Source: Allorhizobium sonneratiae
Lineage (GTDB): Bacteria; Pseudomonadota; Alphaproteobacteria; Rhizobiales; Rhizobiaceae
Direction of reading: 5' to 3'
Assembly: GCF_023700755.1 (NCBI RefSeq)
Contig: NZ_JAMKOJ010000001.1
Coordinates: forward strand, 310,001-374,000
Length of the DNA stretch: 64,000 nt
Positions within the stretch are counted from its first letter, which is position 1. Each line of letters opens with the position of its first letter. The notes under the pieces are model-generated. The model was not told the DNA's origin, did no database searches, and was given only the letters and a program-made list of their open reading frames with translations. This document shows, in pieces, positions 54,532 to 63,857 of the stretch. The position numbers and the translations under genes were made by a program.

Positions 54532-55362
54532 ATGGATACGACAGGACTAGCAACGGCTCAGGCGCAGAACCAGGGACAGGATTTTGGTACGCAGGGCATC
54601 GCGCCGATGGATCGACCGAGCCGGATCACCCGGTTTTTCATGGGCATCGTCTCCTGGGCGGAGCGGCTGAATTTCAAATATGCCAAGCTTGGCAATCCGC
54701 CGGTCTATGACAATGCCACCTTTCCCTGGGTGGCAGAGGTGGAAAAGGCCTATCCGGCCATTCGCGCCGAGCTTGACACAATCCTGAAGCGCAAGGATGA
54801 GCTGCCAAGCTTTCAGGACATTTCCACCGATGTGAAGACCATCTCCAGCGACAACAACTGGAAGACCTTCTTCCTGCTCGGTTTCGGGGTGAAGTCCGAG
54901 GCCAATATCAAGGCCTGCCCGGAAACCTGGAAGGCCATGCAGAATATCCCGGGTCTGACCACGGTGATGTTCTCGATTTTTGAGCCGGGCAAGCATCTTC
55001 CGGCCCATCGCGGTCCTTATAACGGCGTGCTTCGCCTGCATCTCGGCATGATCGTGCCGGAGCCGCGTGAAAAGATCGCCATTCGCGTCAAGGACCAGAT
55101 CTGCCATTGGGACGAAGGCAAGGTGCTGATCTTCGACGATGCCTATGAGCATGAGGCCTGGAACCATTCCGACAAGACCCGCGTCGTTCTCTTCGTCGAT
55201 TTCGTCAAGCCGTTGAAGTTCCCGGCGCGGCTGGTCAACTGGTGCCTGATGAATCTGGCAATCTTCACGCCCTTCATTCGCGAGGGGCTGGACAACCATA
55301 ATGAGTGGGAAAAGAAGTTCTACGCCGAAGCGGAAAAGCTCAGAAACAGCAAGCCGGCCTGA
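54532..55362 (+). CDS. LpxO-like aspartyl/asparaginyl beta-hydroxylase-family protein
   Basis: 276 residues of the Fe(II)/2-oxoglutarate dioxygenase family that includes lipid A hydroxylase LpxO. Iron-ligand regions are LPAHRGPYNGVLRLHLGMIV and DDAYEHEAWNHSDKTRVVLF, each with a conserved His. A hydrophobic stretch near residues 228-246 and the membrane-tending N-terminus match LpxO, which 2-hydroxylates a lipid A acyl chain. The ATG at 54532 has AAAG. The lipid A role is inferred from family resemblance; peptide hydroxylation is an alternative. Confidence 0.82.
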   Translation: MDTTGLATAQAQNQGQDFGTQGIAPMDRPSRITRFFMGIVSWAERLNFKYAKLGNPPVYDNATFPWVAEVEKAYPAIRAELDTILKRKDELPSFQDISTDVKTISSDNNWKTFFLLGFGVKSEANIKACPETWKAMQNIPGLTTVMFSIFEPGKHLPAHRGPYNGVLRLHLGMIVPEPREKIAIRVKDQICHWDEGKVLIFDDAYEHEAWNHSDKTRVVLFVDFVKPLKFPARLVNWCLMNLAIFTPFIREGLDNHNEWEKKFYAEAEKLRNSKPA

Positions 55363-55381
55363 GGGCCTGCTGCCAACCGTT

Positions 55382-55487
55382 AGAGCTTTTCAATGTTTCA
55401 CGAAAACACTGAAAAGCTCTAACCCTTTGTTCTCCCGCATTTTCAGACGGAAAACCTCTACGCACTCTTCCTGAAAATGCTCTAGGC
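55382..55487. repeat. M6 and M5 repeat modules between the lpxO-like gene and bphP
   Basis: M6-like: TTAGAGCTTTTCA... faces ...TGAAAAGCTCTAA (about 55381-55423). M5 follows (about 55434-55485), ending in gaaaatgctctag. Both flank the convergent ends of the lpxO-like gene and bphP and could terminate either transcript. Confidence 0.75.
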
Positions 55488-55495
55488 CTGTTCGT

Positions 55496-58090
55496 TCAGG
55501 CCTTTTCGTTCAGGGCGGTTTTGATCGCGCCGATCAGGCTTGACGGATCATAGGGCTTGTTGACGATGGCGATCGCGGAAAAATGCGGTGGAATGGTATT
55601 GCGCTCGGCATAGCCGGTGGCAAAGACGAAGGGAATGCCACGCCGGTAAAGCTCTTCGGCCACCGGCAGCGATGTGTGATCGCCGAGATTGATGTCGACA
55701 ATGGCCACTGTCGGTCGGCGAGGTCCAAGCTTGTGCAGCGCTTCCGCCGCCGAGCGGGCGGTGATGACATCGCTAAAACCGGCATCGTTGAGCATCATTT
55801 CGGCATCCATGGCAATCAGCATCTGATCTTCGACGATGAGCACCGTTCCCGACACATCGAGCGGACGTGCCTGCATTTGCGGTGGGCGGGGAACGGGCTT
55901 CTGGCTTTGAAGGTGCTTTTCCATCGGCTTGCCGGAGATGAACCGGCCAGGAATGAGCAATTCCGCCGTCAGGCCATCGGCATCGTAGTGCAGGCTGCTC
56001 TTTCCAGAGAGATCGTAGGGAATGCTGCGCTCGATCAGCGCCGAACCGAAGCCGCGTCTGCCGGGCGGTTTGACGGGTGGTCCACCGCGTTCGGCCCAGA
56101 TGATTGCGCAATCATTCGTTTCTGTCCACGCCCATGTCACTGAAAGCTGTCCACCGGGCCGTGACAGGGCGCCATATTTGGCGGCATTGGTGGACAGTTC
56201 ATGGATAACGAGCGCGGTCACTGCATAGGCCCGGCTTTCCAGCACCATCAAAGGTCCGTCCAGCGTGATCATGGTGTTTTCGCTGCGATAGGGGCTGAGT
56301 TCGGCCTCCAGCAGATCGGTGATCAGGCCGGTGCCGCTGCCGCGAATGACCTGATCATGGGCAAAGGCCAGCGCCTGTATGCGGCCCTTGAGCGTGGTGA
56401 CGTAATCGACGATGCTGTCGCTGGGAGCGGACGGCACGCCGACCAGAGACTTGATCACCGAGAGGATGTTCTTCACCCGATGGTTGAGTTCCTCATTCAG
56501 CAGGCGCTGACGCAGATCGGCCTTGGCCCGTTCTTCCTGCATCAGTTCGTTGTGACGCAGGATGATTTCCACGGTCACGGCGCGCATGGCTTCGGCAATG
56601 TCGAGATCGCTGTCGCTCCAGGCCTCGGCTTCGCAGCGCACGGTCTCCTTCCAGATGGAAAAACTCTTGCGCGGGGTCAGCCGGTCGCCCAGAGGCCCGG
56701 TTTCATAGGATTTTTCCGGATTTCCTGCCCAGTTGAGCGTTTGCAGCCGCTCCTTGCGGAACACCAGAAGATAGTCATTGGGGATTTGCGACAAAGGAAT
56801 GGCCATGACGCCGGAGACCGCCTCGACATAGGCTGTTGCCGGGGCAAAATCCCGGGAAAGCTGGTGTGTTGACCAGATGCGTCCATCCGCAACCGAGGGG
56901 ATAAAGCGCAAAAGCGGCTCGACTGCCTCATCGGGCGGGACGGAACCGGAGGCAGTCCACACGCCATTCATCCACAGGCCCAGTCCCTCACAGGCAAAGA
57001 GCTGGCGAAATTCCGGCAGGGAGGCGGTAAACAGCTCTTCGAGATTGGCATAATGGGCAGATTGATGCAGAAACCGGTCCAGTGAGCGGCGCGCGTCATT
57101 GGCCAGTTCCAGCTTGCGTTTCTGCTTCAGCGCCAGAAGATGAAGCGAAAAGAATTCGCCAAACAGTTCGGCGGCCATGCGCTCGGTCAGTGACAGGGTT
57201 TTCGGCTCATAATGATGGCAGGCGATCAGACCCCAGAGCGCATCATTGTTGAGCACGGAAATCGACATCGAGGCGGCAACGCCCATATTGCGCAGATATT
57301 CCAGATGAATGGGCGAGACGCTGCGCAGATGGGCAAAGGAGAGATCGATCGGCTCTTTGGCCTCATCGTCTACGGGAACAAGCGGTACACGCGCGCCACG
57401 CGCATCGGAAATCACCCGGATCGGATTTTGCAGATAAAGCCTGCGGGCCTGTTCGGGAATGTCGCTTGCGGGAAAGTACTGGCCGAGAAAGCTTTCGAGA
57501 TCGCCGCGCCTGGCTTCCGCCACCACCTTGCCTGCACCGTCATGCTCCAGCCGGTAGATCATCACCCGGTCATAGCCGAGAACCGCACGCACCAGTTTCG
57601 CTGTACTGGCGATCAGATGGTCGACGTCATTGATGTCCTTGATGCGGCCGATCATCTCGCGGGCCATCAGCAGAGGCTGCAAGCTGCCTTTCGAGGGCTC
57701 AAGTTCGACGATGACGACACCGTTATGGCTGTGCACGGCAATATCGCAAACCTCACCCGAGGCAAGCGTGGTATGGGTAACCACGCCGGACCGGGTGGGG
57801 TTGCTCGATAAAGACAGCGCGTTGCGCAGATCATGGGTGACGGCGGCGCCAAGAAGATCGGCCAGCGACTTTCCCGCAAGAGTTTGGCCCGCAAGAGTTT
57901 GGCCAGCAAGAGTGTGACCAGCAAGCCCGTCTTCGATCCCGAGAAAGGCTGCTGCATTGGCCGAATGACGCAGAATGGTCGTCATGGCGGCATCGGTGAC
58001 CAGAAGACAGCCATGCGGTTGGATGCTTCCGGGAATATGGATCGGCTCGCGGTCGCAATTGCTCAGGTCAACAGGCTGGGGTGGAGACAT
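55496..58090 (-). CDS. bphP: Bacteriophytochrome, PAS-GAF-PHY-HWE kinase-receiver (Agp2-type)
   Basis: 864-residue red/far-red photoreceptor kinase. The biliverdin-binding Cys is C12 (LSNCDREPIHIPGSIQPHG). GAF has the PASDIP motif (QYFPASDIPEQARRLYLQN) and SPIHLEYLRNMGV. The PHY tongue carries PRKSFSIWKETV. The kinase is of the HWE class, with phospho-His in LLNEELNHRVKNILSVIKSL. A C-terminal receiver (TVAIVDINLGDHTSLPVAEE) completes the Agrobacterium Agp2 layout. Residues 56-78 hold a tandem Leu-Ala-Gly repeat absent from the usual PAS domain. Start ATG at 58090 overlaps bphO by 23 bases, so pigment synthase and photoreceptor are made together. Confidence 0.93.
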   Translation of the reverse strand: MSPPQPVDLSNCDREPIHIPGSIQPHGCLLVTDAAMTTILRHSANAAAFLGIEDGLAGHTLAGQTLAGQTLAGKSLADLLGAAVTHDLRNALSLSSNPTRSGVVTHTTLASGEVCDIAVHSHNGVVIVELEPSKGSLQPLLMAREMIGRIKDINDVDHLIASTAKLVRAVLGYDRVMIYRLEHDGAGKVVAEARRGDLESFLGQYFPASDIPEQARRLYLQNPIRVISDARGARVPLVPVDDEAKEPIDLSFAHLRSVSPIHLEYLRNMGVAASMSISVLNNDALWGLIACHHYEPKTLSLTERMAAELFGEFFSLHLLALKQKRKLELANDARRSLDRFLHQSAHYANLEELFTASLPEFRQLFACEGLGLWMNGVWTASGSVPPDEAVEPLLRFIPSVADGRIWSTHQLSRDFAPATAYVEAVSGVMAIPLSQIPNDYLLVFRKERLQTLNWAGNPEKSYETGPLGDRLTPRKSFSIWKETVRCEAEAWSDSDLDIAEAMRAVTVEIILRHNELMQEERAKADLRQRLLNEELNHRVKNILSVIKSLVGVPSAPSDSIVDYVTTLKGRIQALAFAHDQVIRGSGTGLITDLLEAELSPYRSENTMITLDGPLMVLESRAYAVTALVIHELSTNAAKYGALSRPGGQLSVTWAWTETNDCAIIWAERGGPPVKPPGRRGFGSALIERSIPYDLSGKSSLHYDADGLTAELLIPGRFISGKPMEKHLQSQKPVPRPPQMQARPLDVSGTVLIVEDQMLIAMDAEMMLNDAGFSDVITARSAAEALHKLGPRRPTVAIVDINLGDHTSLPVAEELYRRGIPFVFATGYAERNTIPPHFSAIAIVNKPYDPSSLIGAIKTALNEKA
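57876..57920. repeat. 15-base tandem repeat within bphP
   Basis: Three units of 15 bases (GCAAGAGTTTGGCCC, GCAAGAGTTTGGCCA, GCAAGAGTGTGACCA) plus a partial fourth. They encode LAG(H/Q)T pentapeptides in the PAS domain, a copy-number expansion that preserves the reading frame. Confidence 0.9.
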
Positions 58091-58622
58091 TCGATGCGCT
58101 TTCAAAAGCTGCTTGGGCCAGGGCGAAGGTTGCCTTTGCCGAGGCGATCATAGGCCGTTCATCGATCTCCTCCGCCTGTTCGAGGAGGGCTCCCAACCGA
58201 TGCCAATTGGAGAGACTGTCAGTTTGGCGATGAAGATGGGCAGCGCCGGTTTCGGCTGTCAGGCCAAGGGTTGCGGCGCGGCGCACGAGCAATCTTGCCC
58301 CAAGGCAGGCACCCTCCAGCACATAGCCCATGCCAAGCCAGCCTGCGCGGCTGACCGGTGCTGCCATCACAGGAAACGCGCCAATCTCGGCGGACAGCGC
58401 TACAAGATCGCGCCCGAGATCCTGACCGAGTAAGGTGGGGCGCCAGTCCTGCAGCCGGTTCACGCGCCACAGGCTTTCCGCGCTAAGGCGAAACCGCGCC
58501 ATGCCGATGACATAGCGCTGATAGCTTTCGCGACAATCAAAATTCCCGACGAGCCTGTCCAGCTCGGAATGAATGGTGGCTGTCTGTTCTCTCAAACGCC
58601 ACCTGCGTGGTGAATGGTTCAT
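58068..58622 (-). CDS. bphO: Biliverdin-producing heme oxygenase
   Basis: 184-residue bacterial heme oxygenase that converts heme to biliverdin, the chromophore of the adjoining phytochrome. The proximal heme-ligand His sits in LREQTATIHSELDRLVGNFD, near residue 18, and GWLGMGYVLEGACLGARLLV is the distal helix with its Gly motif. The ATG at 58622 follows AGGAC. It precedes and overlaps bphP in the same direction, the usual bphO-bphP arrangement. Confidence 0.88.
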   Translation of the reverse strand: MNHSPRRWRLREQTATIHSELDRLVGNFDCRESYQRYVIGMARFRLSAESLWRVNRLQDWRPTLLGQDLGRDLVALSAEIGAFPVMAAPVSRAGWLGMGYVLEGACLGARLLVRRAATLGLTAETGAAHLHRQTDSLSNWHRLGALLEQAEEIDERPMIASAKATFALAQAAFESASNVSTPAC

Positions 58623-58797
58623 CAAGGTCCTGTTCGGATATCCCCATTCCCCGAGACACGGAGCCCATCCGTCTCTCACCTACCCGAAACAATACATAGA
58701 ATTAGGTTTTGAAATTTGCAATCATCAAAAACGTTCTAATTTTATGATGTTGCCATACGCGCAAGCGCTTAGCGCGGCGCTCTTGATGATGTCTCTC

Positions 58798-58813
58798 TAC
58801 GTCAATTGACGTA
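58798..58813. promoter_or_regulatory. 16-base perfect palindrome upstream of urtA
   Basis: TACGTCAATTGACGTA is fully palindromic, ending 74 bases before the urtA start. It is a strong operator candidate for urea-operon control. I see no clear sigma-54 promoter in the 265-base gap (58623-58887). Confidence 0.6.
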
Positions 58814-58887
58814 TACGATTTCGCGGCGCAGCACGCCATAGTCCCCTCCATAGCTGACTTGTACCATAAAAGAGGGGTTCGGATCAC

Positions 58888-60177
58888 ATGAGATTGAAAA
58901 CGCAGCTCGTTTCGGCGCTGATGGGCGCCATGCTGTCCACCACGGCTTTCCACGGGGCCTTTGCCGCCGACGATACGATCAAGGTCGGCATTCTGCATTC
59001 GCTCTCCGGCACCATGGCGATTTCGGAAACCACGCTGAAAGACGCCATGCTGATGCTGATCGACGAGCAGAACAAGAAGGGCGGCCTGCTCGGCAAGAAG
59101 CTCGAGCCGGTCGTGGTCGATCCGGCCTCCAACTGGCCGCTTTTTGCCGAAAAGGCCCGCGAACTGATCTCCAAGGACAAGGTCGCCGCGGTTTTCGGCT
59201 GCTGGACCTCGGTATCGCGCAAGTCGGTGCTGCCGGTGTTCAAGGAGCTTGACTCCATCCTGTTCTATCCGGTGCAGTTCGAAGGTGAGGAAAGCGAGCG
59301 CAACGTCTTCTATACCGGGGCGGCCCCCAACCAGCAGGCCATCCCCGCTGTCGATTATCTGATGAAGAATGAAGGTGTTGAGCGTTTCGTGCTGGAAGGC
59401 ACCGATTACGTCTATCCGCGCACGACCAACAAGATCCTCGAAGCCTATCTGAAGTCCAAGGGTGTCAAGGCTGAGGACATCATGGTCAATTACACGCCTT
59501 TCGGCTTCTCCGACTGGCAGACGGAAGTGGCGAAGATCAAGAAATTCGGCTCTTCCGGCAAGAAGACCGCCGTCATCTCCACCATCAATGGCGATGCCAA
59601 CGTGCCCTTCTACAAGGAGCTCGGCAATCAGGGCGTCAAGGCCGAGGATATTCCGGTCATCGCCTTCTCCGTTGGCGAAGAGGAACTGGCCGGTATCGAT
59701 ACCAAGCCGCTGGTCGGCCATCTTGCCGCCTGGAACTATTTCGAAAGCGTTGATACACCCGCCAATGCCGAATTCATCAAGGAATGGCACGCCTTCACCA
59801 AGAGCGACAAGCGTGTGACCAACGACCCGATGGAAGCTGCCTATATCGGCTTCAACATGTGGGTGAAGGCGGTTGAAAAGGCCGGCACCACCGATCAGGA
59901 CAAGGTGATCAACGCGCTGGTCGGCGTGACCGTGCCGAACCTCACCGGCGGTTATGCCACCATGATGCCGAACCATTACATCACCAAGCCGGTGCTGATC
60001 GGCGAAATCCAGGAAAACGGCCAGTTCGACGTCGTTTCCCAGACGCCGGAAGTGGTGGGCGATGCCTGGTCCGATTATCTGCCGGACAGCAAGGATCTGA
60101 TCGCCGATTGGCGCATGCCGATGAATTGCGGCAACTTCAACGTCAAGACCGGCAAGTGCGGCGGCAAGGGTAACTGA
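58888..60177 (+). CDS. urtA: Urea ABC transporter substrate-binding protein
   Basis: 429-residue periplasmic urea-binding protein of the branched-chain-like (FmdD/UrtA) family. The signal peptide ends HGAFAADD. KVGILHSLSGTMAISETTLK, GLLGKKLEPVVVDPASNWPL, VFGCWTSVSRKSVLPVFKEL and LFYPVQFEGEESERNVFYTG are urea-type signature blocks. The ATG at 58888 has AGAGGGG at a rather long distance. It is the first gene of urtABCDE. Confidence 0.95.
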   Translation: MRLKTQLVSALMGAMLSTTAFHGAFAADDTIKVGILHSLSGTMAISETTLKDAMLMLIDEQNKKGGLLGKKLEPVVVDPASNWPLFAEKARELISKDKVAAVFGCWTSVSRKSVLPVFKELDSILFYPVQFEGEESERNVFYTGAAPNQQAIPAVDYLMKNEGVERFVLEGTDYVYPRTTNKILEAYLKSKGVKAEDIMVNYTPFGFSDWQTEVAKIKKFGSSGKKTAVISTINGDANVPFYKELGNQGVKAEDIPVIAFSVGEEELAGIDTKPLVGHLAAWNYFESVDTPANAEFIKEWHAFTKSDKRVTNDPMEAAYIGFNMWVKAVEKAGTTDQDKVINALVGVTVPNLTGGYATMMPNHYITKPVLIGEIQENGQFDVVSQTPEVVGDAWSDYLPDSKDLIADWRMPMNCGNFNVKTGKCGGKGN

Positions 60178-60193
60178 GTTCCCCAACCTGAGG

Positions 60194-60223
60194 CCGTGAT
60201 GCCGGGCACGTCCCGCATCACGG
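60194..60223 (+). promoter_or_regulatory. Intra-operon hairpin between urtA and urtB
   Basis: CCGTGATGC (60194-60202) faces GCATCACGG (60215-60223) and is followed by CTGTCTTTTTCG. This resembles a leaky terminator that lets urtA be made in excess over urtB-E. Alternatively it protects the 3' end of the urtA segment. Confidence 0.65.
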
Positions 60224-60262
60224 CTGTCTTTTTCGTTGCCCCTGAAGAGGGGGGAGACAAGC

Positions 60263-61951
60263 ATGTTTCGATCCCGCAGCCCATGGCTTTGCCGTTTCGC
60301 CGCCGACCTTTGCCTGGCCCTTGGTCTGGCCTTTGCGGCGGGTTGTCTGGTGATGCCCGCTCAAACGCGGGCAGCCGACAGCTCGGCGCAGCAGCCAGTT
60401 CAATCACCAGCCGAATCGCCAGCCCAGTTGATTGCCGCTCTGGCCAAAGCCAGTTTTCCCGAAGCCGCAAAGATCGTCGATCAGCTTGGCCAGACCGGGG
60501 ATATCCGGCTGGTACCGGTGCTTGAGGCGCTCGGCAATGGCGATCTTTATTCCCGCAAGAGCGATGGCGCGGTGTTCATCGTCAAATCCAAGGGCGCAAA
60601 ACTGACGCTGCTCGATCCCATCACCGGCAAGCCTGCCGGGGAAGAGGCGAAGGCGACGATGGAGCGCATTCGCATCAACAACAGTGTGCGCCGCGCCATC
60701 CGCTCAGCTGAAGGCGGGCTGACACTGAAAAGCCCGAACCGCGATGTGCGCCGCGAAGCGGTGGCCGCGCTGTTGAAATCACCGTCCGAAGATAATCTCG
60801 AGCTGATCGACAAGGCGCTTGCGACGGAGAAGGATGGCGATATCCGCCATCTGCTCGACGAAGCGCAGGCCGTGTCGATCCTTGCCTCGAACCAGGGGCT
60901 GGAGAGCAAACGGGCCGCGGTGAAAACCATCCGCGCCATGGGCGGACAGGAGGCGCTGTCCATTCTGTTGACGGCCAGCTACAGCGCCGATCCGGCGTTG
61001 AAGGGCGAGATCCAGTCTGCCATCGCCGCCATCCAGCATGAGCTGGCGCTCTGGAGCATGGCGCAGAATATTGCCTATGGCCTGTCGCTCGGCTCGGTGC
61101 TGCTTCTGGCGGCCATCGGCCTTGCCATCACCTTCGGGGTGATGGGCATCATCAACATGGCGCATGGCGAAATGGTCATGCTCGGGGCCTATTCCACCTT
61201 CGTCGTGCAGCAGGTGATCCGTCACCATGCGCCCTTTCTGTTCGAATGGTCGCTGGCGATTGCGCTGCCGGTTGCTTTCCTGGTCACGGCGGCGGTCGGG
61301 CTGGTGATCGAGCGCGGCGTCATCCGCCATCTTTATGGCCGCCCGCTGGAAACGCTGCTTGCCACATTTGGCATTTCGCTGATCCTGCAACAGGCGGTGC
61401 GCTCGCTGTTCGGCCCGACCAATCAGGATGTCGCCAATCCGGTGTGGATGTCGGGCGCATTTCAGGCAGGCGGGCTGACCATCACCTGGAACCGGCTGTG
61501 GATTCTCATCTTTTCGCTCACCGTCTTCTTTGCCCTTTTGACACTGTTGAAGCGCTCTTCCTTCGGCTTGCAGATGCGGGCGGTGACGCAGAACCGGCGC
61601 ATGGCCGCTTCCATGGGCATTCGCACGCCCTTCGTCGATGCCTTCACCTTTGCGCTTGGCTCCGGCATTGCCGGCATGGCCGGGGTGGCGCTCTCGCAGA
61701 TCGATAATGTCTCGCCCAATCTTGGCCAGAGCTACATTATCGACAGTTTCATGGTGGTGGTGTTCGGCGGTGTCGGCAATCTCTGGGGTACGCTGGTCGG
61801 TGCCTTTTCGCTCGGCATCGTCAATAAGCTGCTGGAGCCCTATGCGGGGGCGGTCATGGGCAAGATCCTCGTTCTCGTGCTGATCGTGCTGTTCATCCAG
61901 AAGCGGCCGCGCGGTCTCTTCGCACTCAAGGGAAGGGCGGTGGACGCATGA
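60263..61951 (+). CDS. urtB: Urea ABC transporter permease UrtB
   Basis: 562 residues. A signal-like N-terminus and about 240 residues of helical repeat-like periplasmic domain (REAVAALLKSPSEDNLELID) precede the LivH-type permease, which begins near residue 265 (AQNIAYGLSLGSVLLLAAIG) and contains GIINMAHGEMVMLGAYS. The extension is normal for proteobacterial UrtB. The ATG at 60263 follows GGGGGAG; an in-frame TTG at 60236 is unlikely. It overlaps urtC by four bases. Confidence 0.94.
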   Translation: MFRSRSPWLCRFAADLCLALGLAFAAGCLVMPAQTRAADSSAQQPVQSPAESPAQLIAALAKASFPEAAKIVDQLGQTGDIRLVPVLEALGNGDLYSRKSDGAVFIVKSKGAKLTLLDPITGKPAGEEAKATMERIRINNSVRRAIRSAEGGLTLKSPNRDVRREAVAALLKSPSEDNLELIDKALATEKDGDIRHLLDEAQAVSILASNQGLESKRAAVKTIRAMGGQEALSILLTASYSADPALKGEIQSAIAAIQHELALWSMAQNIAYGLSLGSVLLLAAIGLAITFGVMGIINMAHGEMVMLGAYSTFVVQQVIRHHAPFLFEWSLAIALPVAFLVTAAVGLVIERGVIRHLYGRPLETLLATFGISLILQQAVRSLFGPTNQDVANPVWMSGAFQAGGLTITWNRLWILIFSLTVFFALLTLLKRSSFGLQMRAVTQNRRMAASMGIRTPFVDAFTFALGSGIAGMAGVALSQIDNVSPNLGQSYIIDSFMVVVFGGVGNLWGTLVGAFSLGIVNKLLEPYAGAVMGKILVLVLIVLFIQKRPRGLFALKGRAVDA

Positions 61952-63096
61952 TCTCCTCCTGGTTACTCCGTGGTTTCGACAGAAAAACGCTGATCACGCT
62001 CGCCCTTCTGGCCTTGGCGGCGGTGGCGGTGCCGGTCATGAACCTTGTCGTGCCGGCGGGCAGCGCCCTGCATATCCCCAATTACATGGTGGCGCTTCTC
62101 GGCAAATATCTCTGCTATGCCATGCTGGCGCTGGCGCTTGATCTGGTCTGGGGCTTTTGCGGCATTCTCTCGCTTGGCCATGGTGCATTTTTTGCGCTCG
62201 GCGGCTATGCCATGGGCATGTATCTGATGCGCCAGATCGGCCCGCGCGGCGTCTATGGCGATCCGATCCTGCCGGATTTCATGGTGTTTCTCAACTGGAA
62301 GCAATTGCCGTGGTTCTGGCATGGCTTCGACATGTTCTGGTTCGCCGCGCTGATGGCGCTTGCCGTGCCGGGTGTGCTGGCCTTCATCTTCGGCTGGTTT
62401 GCCTTCCGTTCGCGTGTTAACGGCGTTTATCTGTCGATCATCACCCAGGCGCTGACCTATGCGCTGATGCTGGCCTTTTTCCGCAATGACATGGGCTTTG
62501 GCGGCAATAACGGGCTGACCGATTTCAAGGATATTCTCGGCTTCGACATTCAGGCCGATGCGACGCGGGTGGTGCTGTTTTCCATCACCGCCGTCATGCT
62601 GGGGCTGATGCTGGTGATTGCCTCGGCGATCATCCGTTCAAAATACGGCAAGGTGCTGATCGGCGTGCGTGACGCCGAAAGCCGCACCCGCTTTCTCGGC
62701 TACCGGGTGGAAAACATGAAGCTCTTCGCCTTCACCGTTTCGGCGATGATGGCGGGTGTGGCAGGCGCGCTCTATGTGCCGCTGATCGGCATCATCAATC
62801 CCGGCGAATTTGCCCCGGCCAATTCCATCGAAGTGGTGATCTGGACGGCGGTGGGTGGGCGCGCCACGCTGATCGGCCCGATTCTTGGCGCGGTGCTGGT
62901 CAATGGCGGCAAGACGGTGTTCACCGGGGCCTTTCCCGATCAATGGCTGTTTGCGCTGGGCGGTCTCTTCGTCGCCGTCACTCTGTTTTTGCCCAAGGGC
63001 ATTGTCGGCACGATCGGGCAAAAACTCGGCGAGCGAAAAGAGCGTCAGGCGCTGAGACGCAATGGCGCGGACAACACCATTCAGGCGGCGGAGTAA
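61948..63096 (+). CDS. urtC: Urea ABC transporter permease UrtC
   Basis: 382-residue LivM-type permease. It has GKYLCYAMLALALDLVWGFC with GILSLGHGAFFALGGYAMGM, and WTAVGGRATLIGPILGAVLV near the end. It overlaps urtB (ATGA) and lies three bases before urtD. Confidence 0.94.
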   Translation: MISSWLLRGFDRKTLITLALLALAAVAVPVMNLVVPAGSALHIPNYMVALLGKYLCYAMLALALDLVWGFCGILSLGHGAFFALGGYAMGMYLMRQIGPRGVYGDPILPDFMVFLNWKQLPWFWHGFDMFWFAALMALAVPGVLAFIFGWFAFRSRVNGVYLSIITQALTYALMLAFFRNDMGFGGNNGLTDFKDILGFDIQADATRVVLFSITAVMLGLMLVIASAIIRSKYGKVLIGVRDAESRTRFLGYRVENMKLFAFTVSAMMAGVAGALYVPLIGIINPGEFAPANSIEVVIWTAVGGRATLIGPILGAVLVNGGKTVFTGAFPDQWLFALGGLFVAVTLFLPKGIVGTIGQKLGERKERQALRRNGADNTIQAAE

Positions 63097-63099
63097 GAG

Positions 63100-63855
63100 A
63101 TGAGCGAGAAAACCACCAGCAGTCTCTTGTATCTGAGCGGCGTAACCGTCTCCTTCGACGGGTTCAGGGCGCTGAATTCGCTGTCCTTCATCGTCGAGCC
63201 GGGCGAGCTTCGCGCCATTATCGGCCCGAATGGCGCCGGCAAGACGACGATGATGGACATCATCACCGGCAAGACCCGGCCGGATGCAGGCGAGGTGTTC
63301 TTCGACGGCGGCAAGATCGACCTGACGAAGAAGGACGAGGCGGAGATTGCTCAGCTCGGCATTGGCCGCAAGTTTCAAAAGCCGACCGTGTTTGAAAGCC
63401 ATACGGTCTGGGACAATCTGGAACTCGCCCTGAACCGGCCGCGCGGGGTGTTCTCCACGCTGTTCTACCGGCTGACGGCAGAAGACCGGGAGCGGATCGA
63501 GACCATTCTGGAGACGGTGCGGCTGAGTGCGAGAAAAGACGATCTTGCCGCCAGTCTCTCCCACGGGCAGAAGCAATGGCTGGAAATCGGCATGTTGCTG
63601 GCGCAGGAGCCGAAACTGCTGCTGGTCGATGAGCCGGTGGCGGGCATGACCGATGCGGAAACCACTGAGACGGCAGTGCTTTTGAAAGAGATTGCAAAGA
63701 CCCGTTCCGTCGTGGTGGTGGAACACGATATGGGCTTCATCCGCGATCTCGGGGTTAAAGTCACCTGTCTGGCGGAAGGATCGGTGCTGGCGGAAGGTTC
63801 GATCGACTTCGTCTCTTCCGATCCGAAGGTCATTGAAAACTATCTGGGGCGCTGA
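63100..63855 (+). CDS. urtD: Urea ABC transporter ATPase UrtD
   Basis: 251-residue ATPase. Walker A is GPNGAGKTT, LGIGRKFQKPTVFESHTVWD is typical of UrtD, the signature is SLSHGQKQWLEIGMLLAQEP, and Walker B is LLLVDEPVAGMTD. It starts three bases after urtC and ends two bases before urtE. Confidence 0.95.
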   Translation: MSEKTTSSLLYLSGVTVSFDGFRALNSLSFIVEPGELRAIIGPNGAGKTTMMDIITGKTRPDAGEVFFDGGKIDLTKKDEAEIAQLGIGRKFQKPTVFESHTVWDNLELALNRPRGVFSTLFYRLTAEDRERIETILETVRLSARKDDLAASLSHGQKQWLEIGMLLAQEPKLLLVDEPVAGMTDAETTETAVLLKEIAKTRSVVVVEHDMGFIRDLGVKVTCLAEGSVLAEGSIDFVSSDPKVIENYLGR

Positions 63856-63857
63856 TC

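Noticed and set aside
58702-60264. 520-codon open frame opposite urtA
   Set aside because: Shadow of urtA with His/Gly-rich translation; urtA has a signal peptide and family motifs.
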